DNA of 9,386 nucleotides from Betaproteobacteria bacterium (GTDB lineage Bacteria; Pseudomonadota; Gammaproteobacteria; Burkholderiales; SG8-39): contig CANIIN010000072.1 in the NCBI GenBank assembly GCA_947467405.1, positions 1-9,386 on the forward strand, read 5' to 3'. Position numbers and translations under genes: made by a program. The notes under the pieces were generated by a model. That model saw nothing but the letters and a program-made list of their open reading frames with translations, made no database searches and had not been told where the DNA came from. Positions 7,462 through 9,386 of this stretch are shown here, piece after piece; positions within the stretch are counted from its first letter, which is position 1; each line of letters begins with the position of its first letter.

Positions 7462-7782
7462 TTAGTGCGTGACGTCCTCAGTGGGGCGATTTTTGGCGCG
7501 GATCGCGCGTCGCAGACTTTGCATCAATTCGGGGTGATGCAACTTGAGGTGTTCCAGCACATCAAAGTCCTCTCTCTTGACCTTGGAGAGATCAACCTGC
7601 TCAACGTGCACCAGGCGAAGCAATTCCTGTACAGGCTTGGGCATGCTGCGGCCGCTCTCATAGCGAGATCCGCCGCTTTGCGTCACGCCGATTCTCGTCC
7701 AGAACTCCTGCTGATTCATGCCTAGACGACGGCGAATTTCCTTGGGGTTCATCGCGAATTCAAGAGGTTTCATTTTCTTCAT
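7462..7782 (-). CDS. Small XRE-like helix-turn-helix protein, function unknown
   Basis: A 106-residue basic protein. A helix-turn-helix segment spans about residues 13-57: MNPKEIRRRLGMNQQEFWTRIGV then SRYESGRSMPKPVQELLRL, the pattern of Xre/Cro-type DNA-binding domains. The C-terminal half (about 60-98) is charged and probably helical, with no recognised domain. No membrane segment or signal peptide is seen. The start is uncertain: ATG at 7782, 7773 and 7752 are all in frame. The last would begin at MNPKEI, where the domain starts, and none has a strong Shine-Dalgarno site. The gene is convergent with the tRNA-Ser unit and divergent from lysC. Its own strong terminator argues that it is expressed. 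It may be a regulator of itself or a neighbour, but no target is shown. Confidence 0.82.
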   Translation of the reverse strand: MKKMKPLEFAMNPKEIRRRLGMNQQEFWTRIGVTQSGGSRYESGRSMPKPVQELLRLVHVEQVDLSKVKREDFDVLEHLKLHHPELMQSLRRAIRAKNRPTEDVTH

Positions 7783-7871
7783 GTCCAGTGTTTAGGCCAT
7801 TCTTGGTACTACTCTCAGCACGGACTGTGCCAGCCTAAGCGCGATCGTTGATGTGCCCAGATACTGACCAA

Positions 7872-7882
7872 GCATCGGATGC
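7872..7882. repeat. Short dyad upstream of the lysC promoter
   Basis: GCATC-G-GATGC is an 11-base inverted repeat lying nine bases before the proposed lysC -35 box, in the divergent spacer between the HTH gene and lysC. It is a possible operator by position only. A dyad this short can arise by chance. Confidence 0.25.
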
Positions 7883-7891
7883 CCTTCCGGC

Positions 7892-7920
7892 TTATCAAAA
7901 CCTCAAAAACACGATAAAAT
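7892..7920 (+). promoter_or_regulatory. Probable lysC promoter
   Basis: TAAAAT at 7915-7920 (five of six to TATAAT) and TTATCA at 7892-7897 (four of six to TTGACA) are exactly 17 bases apart. Transcription would start near 7927 and leave a leader of under 20 bases. That leaves no room for a lysine riboswitch between this promoter and the start codon, and I see none upstream either. Confidence 0.5.
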
Positions 7921-7944
7921 TCAACACTTTTTGGGGGTTCTCCG

Positions 7945-9201
7945 TTGGCTTTAGTCGTTCACAAATATGGTGGTACTTCGGTCGGGACGCCGGACCGCAT
8001 CAAGAATGTGGCGCGGCGGGTGGCCAAATGGAAGTCGGCAGGTCATCAGGTCGTTGTCGTAGTTTCGGCAATGAGCGGCGAGACCAATCGCCTGCTGGGG
8101 CTGGCCAAGGAAATATCGGCCAATCCTGACCCGCGGGAAATGGACGTCATTGCATCGACTGGTGAACAAGTCACGATTGGTCTGCTGGCGATGGCTCTGC
8201 AGGAAATCGGTGTGACGGCGCGCAGCTATACCGGCGCGCAGGTCAAGATTCTGACGGATGAGGCTTTCAGCAAGGCGCGCATCAAGAGCATCGATGACGA
8301 AGCCATTCTTGCGGACCTTGCCTCCGGAACTGTCGTTGTGGTCGCCGGATTCCAGGGGGTCGATGAAGCCGGCAATATCACGACTCTCGGACGGGGTGGG
8401 TCGGATACTTCAGCGGTGGCGTTGGCTGCGGCGCTCAAGGCGGACGAGTGCCTGATTTACACCGACGTCGATGGCGTCTACACCACTGATCCCCGAGTCG
8501 AGCCGGACGCAAGGCGTCTGCAGACCGTCACCTTCGAGGAGATGCTGGAGATGGCCAGTCTCGGTTCCAAGGTGCTGCAGATTCGTGCGGTCGAATTCGC
8601 AGGCAAGTACAAGGTGCCCCTGCGAGTGCTTTCCAGCCTGACGGATCCGATGATCCCGATCGCTGAGGAAGCGCAGTCCGGTACGCTGATCACATTCGAG
8701 GAAGACGACAAGATGGAACAGGCAATCATCTCAGGCATCGCGTTCAATCGTGATGAGGCCAAAATCACCGTGATGGGCGTGCCCGATCGCCCCGGGATTG
8801 CCTACACGATTCTCGGGCCGATTGGCGATGCCAACATCGATGTCGACATGATCATCCAAAACGCTAGTGTGGATGGCATGACGGACTTCTCGTTCACCGT
8901 TCACCGCAATGAATACCAGAAGGCGCTTGACGTCCTGAACAATCAGGTCAAGGCGCATATCAGGGCAACGGATATCCGCGGCGACTCAAAGATCTGCAAG
9001 GTATCGATGGTGGGTGTCGGGATGAGAACGCACGCAGGCATCGCGTCGAAGATGTTCCGTACCCTGTCCGAGGAAGGCATCAACATCCAGATGATCTCGA
9101 CGTCGGAGATCAAGATCTCAGTGGTCATTGACGAGAAATACATGGAACTGGCGGTGCGCGCGCTGCATAAGGTATTCGACCTGGATCAGCCAGTCGGCTA
9201 G
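7945..9201 (+). CDS. lysC: Aspartate kinase (aspartokinase LysC)
   Basis: Phosphorylates L-aspartate with ATP, the first and usually feedback-controlled step towards lysine, threonine, methionine and diaminopimelate for peptidoglycan. The 418 residues carry an amino-acid kinase domain: KYGGTSVG at 7-14, STGEQ at 71-75, AGFQGVD at 134-140, GRGGSDTSA at 149-157 and TDVDGVYTTDPR at 173-184. Two ACT regulatory domains follow, at about 272-335 and 352-415 (the latter with INIQMISTSEIKISVVID). It is monofunctional, with no homoserine dehydrogenase domain. The start is TTG 7945, giving the family-typical MALVVHKYGG, with a G-run (7933-7937) seven bases upstream. It has its own promoter and terminator. 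The ACT pair suggests inhibition by lysine and/or threonine. An in-frame internal ATG may yield a separate small subunit. Confidence 0.97.
   Translation: MALVVHKYGGTSVGTPDRIKNVARRVAKWKSAGHQVVVVVSAMSGETNRLLGLAKEISANPDPREMDVIASTGEQVTIGLLAMALQEIGVTARSYTGAQVKILTDEAFSKARIKSIDDEAILADLASGTVVVVAGFQGVDEAGNITTLGRGGSDTSAVALAAALKADECLIYTDVDGVYTTDPRVEPDARRLQTVTFEEMLEMASLGSKVLQIRAVEFAGKYKVPLRVLSSLTDPMIPIAEEAQSGTLITFEEDDKMEQAIISGIAFNRDEAKITVMGVPDRPGIAYTILGPIGDANIDVDMIIQNASVDGMTDFSFTVHRNEYQKALDVLNNQVKAHIRATDIRGDSKICKVSMVGVGMRTHAGIASKMFRTLSEEGINIQMISTSEIKISVVIDEKYMELAVRALHKVFDLDQPVG
8698..8715 (+). other. Possible internal ribosome site and start inside lysC
   Basis: GAGGAAG at 8698-8704 stands eight bases before an in-frame ATG at 8713-8715 (Met257 of LysC). 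Initiation there would give a 162-residue polypeptide holding just the two ACT domains. Known aspartokinases of Bacillus subtilis (AK II), Corynebacterium and Thermus make a regulatory beta subunit this way. The bases also encode EEDDKM, so coding constraint could explain them. Confidence 0.4.
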
Positions 9202-9226
9202 TCGAGTCCCTGCGTATTTCCCAATG

Positions 9227-9253
9227 AAAAAGCCCCGGTGACGGGGCATTATT
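9227..9253 (+). terminator. Terminator after lysC
   Basis: GCCCCG (9232-9237) pairs with CGGGGC (9242-9247) around a four-base loop GTGA. It is preceded by five As and followed by ATTATT. It starts about 30 bases past the lysC stop. The T-run is broken, so strength is uncertain, but the compact GC stem and tetraloop are typical. The left A-run could also serve transcription from the right. Confidence 0.75.
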
Positions 9254-9292
9254 ATCGGCGGGCCAGAAGATACCGGATCGCAAACCGTCTAA

Positions 9293-9386
9293 GGAAGCGC
9301 TGATCAAGTGCAGAAAATCAGCATGCCTCGAAAAGCTTCCCTCTGAAGTGGGGGATATACAAGGGGGCATGCCCCCTTGTTCAGTG
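9293..9386. mobile_element. Possible edge of a repeat or insertion element, cut by the window end
   Basis: After the lysC terminator the sequence is noncoding and rich in inverted repeats. GGAAGC (9293-9298) pairs with GCTTCC (9335-9340), and the adjoining GCTGAT (9299-9304) pairs with ATCAGC (9317-9322). A 22-base palindrome follows. The first arm is preceded by CTAA (9289-9292), which fits the YTAR target type of some IS5-family elements, whose ends begin GGAAG. No transposase is visible and the other end is outside, so this is only a suggestion. Confidence 0.3.
9359..9380. repeat. Perfect 22-bp palindrome
   Basis: ACAAGGGGGC-AT-GCCCCCTTGT reads the same on both strands over 22 bases. As RNA it would form a hairpin with a very GC-rich stem. 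It lies six bases from the window end, 106 bases after the lysC terminator. It could be a terminator stem, a REP-like element or part of an insertion element. Confidence 0.8.

Noticed and set aside
7402..7725. Plus-strand 107-codon frame opposite the HTH gene
   Set aside because: It overlaps the HTH gene antisense, starts inside that gene's terminator hairpin, and has no recognisable domain. The minus-strand frame has a clear HTH.
7921..7944. Lysine riboswitch upstream of lysC
   Set aside because: The leader from the proposed promoter is under 20 bases, and the whole 162-base spacer shows no multi-helix lysine aptamer.

Overview
The window reads as ordinary chromosomal sequence from a Gram-negative proteobacterium, most likely a betaproteobacterium. 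Three things point there. The heptose kinase HldA stands alone, without the fused adenylyltransferase half of enterobacterial HldE. The order lapB - ugd - hldA - hldD - cysM is, as I recall, a betaproteobacterial arrangement. LysC is a monofunctional enzyme of about 420 residues with two C-terminal ACT domains. I cannot name the genus.

Layout: positions 1-7094 carry seven tightly packed plus-strand genes, probably one or two operons. The first four concern the outer membrane: the C-terminal half of lapB (control of LPS synthesis), ugd (UDP-glucuronate), hldA and hldD (ADP-heptose for the LPS inner core). Then come cysM (cysteine synthase B), a predicted DEDDy-type 3'-5' exonuclease of the PolB-like group, and rlmD (23S rRNA m5U methyltransferase with an Fe-S cluster). 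A strong hairpin covers the rlmD stop codon. Next is a tRNA-Ser(UGA) gene with its own sigma70-type promoter and a probable terminator. It is followed by a small minus-strand helix-turn-helix gene with a textbook intrinsic terminator, then by plus-strand lysC with its own promoter and terminator. The last ~100 bases hold nested inverted repeats and a perfect 22-bp palindrome. They look unlike the rest and may be the edge of a repeat or insertion element cut by the window end.

The genes form two themes: LPS inner-core and precursor supply with its regulator (lapB, ugd, hldA, hldD), and amino-acid and translation housekeeping (cysM, rlmD, tRNA-Ser, lysC). No stretch over 300 bases lacks a gene. 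I found no CRISPR, phage, toxin-antitoxin or defence cassette, and no convincing undescribed system. The items most worth a second look are the uncharacterised HTH gene beside tRNA-Ser, a possible internal translation start in lysC, and the repeat cluster at the right edge.
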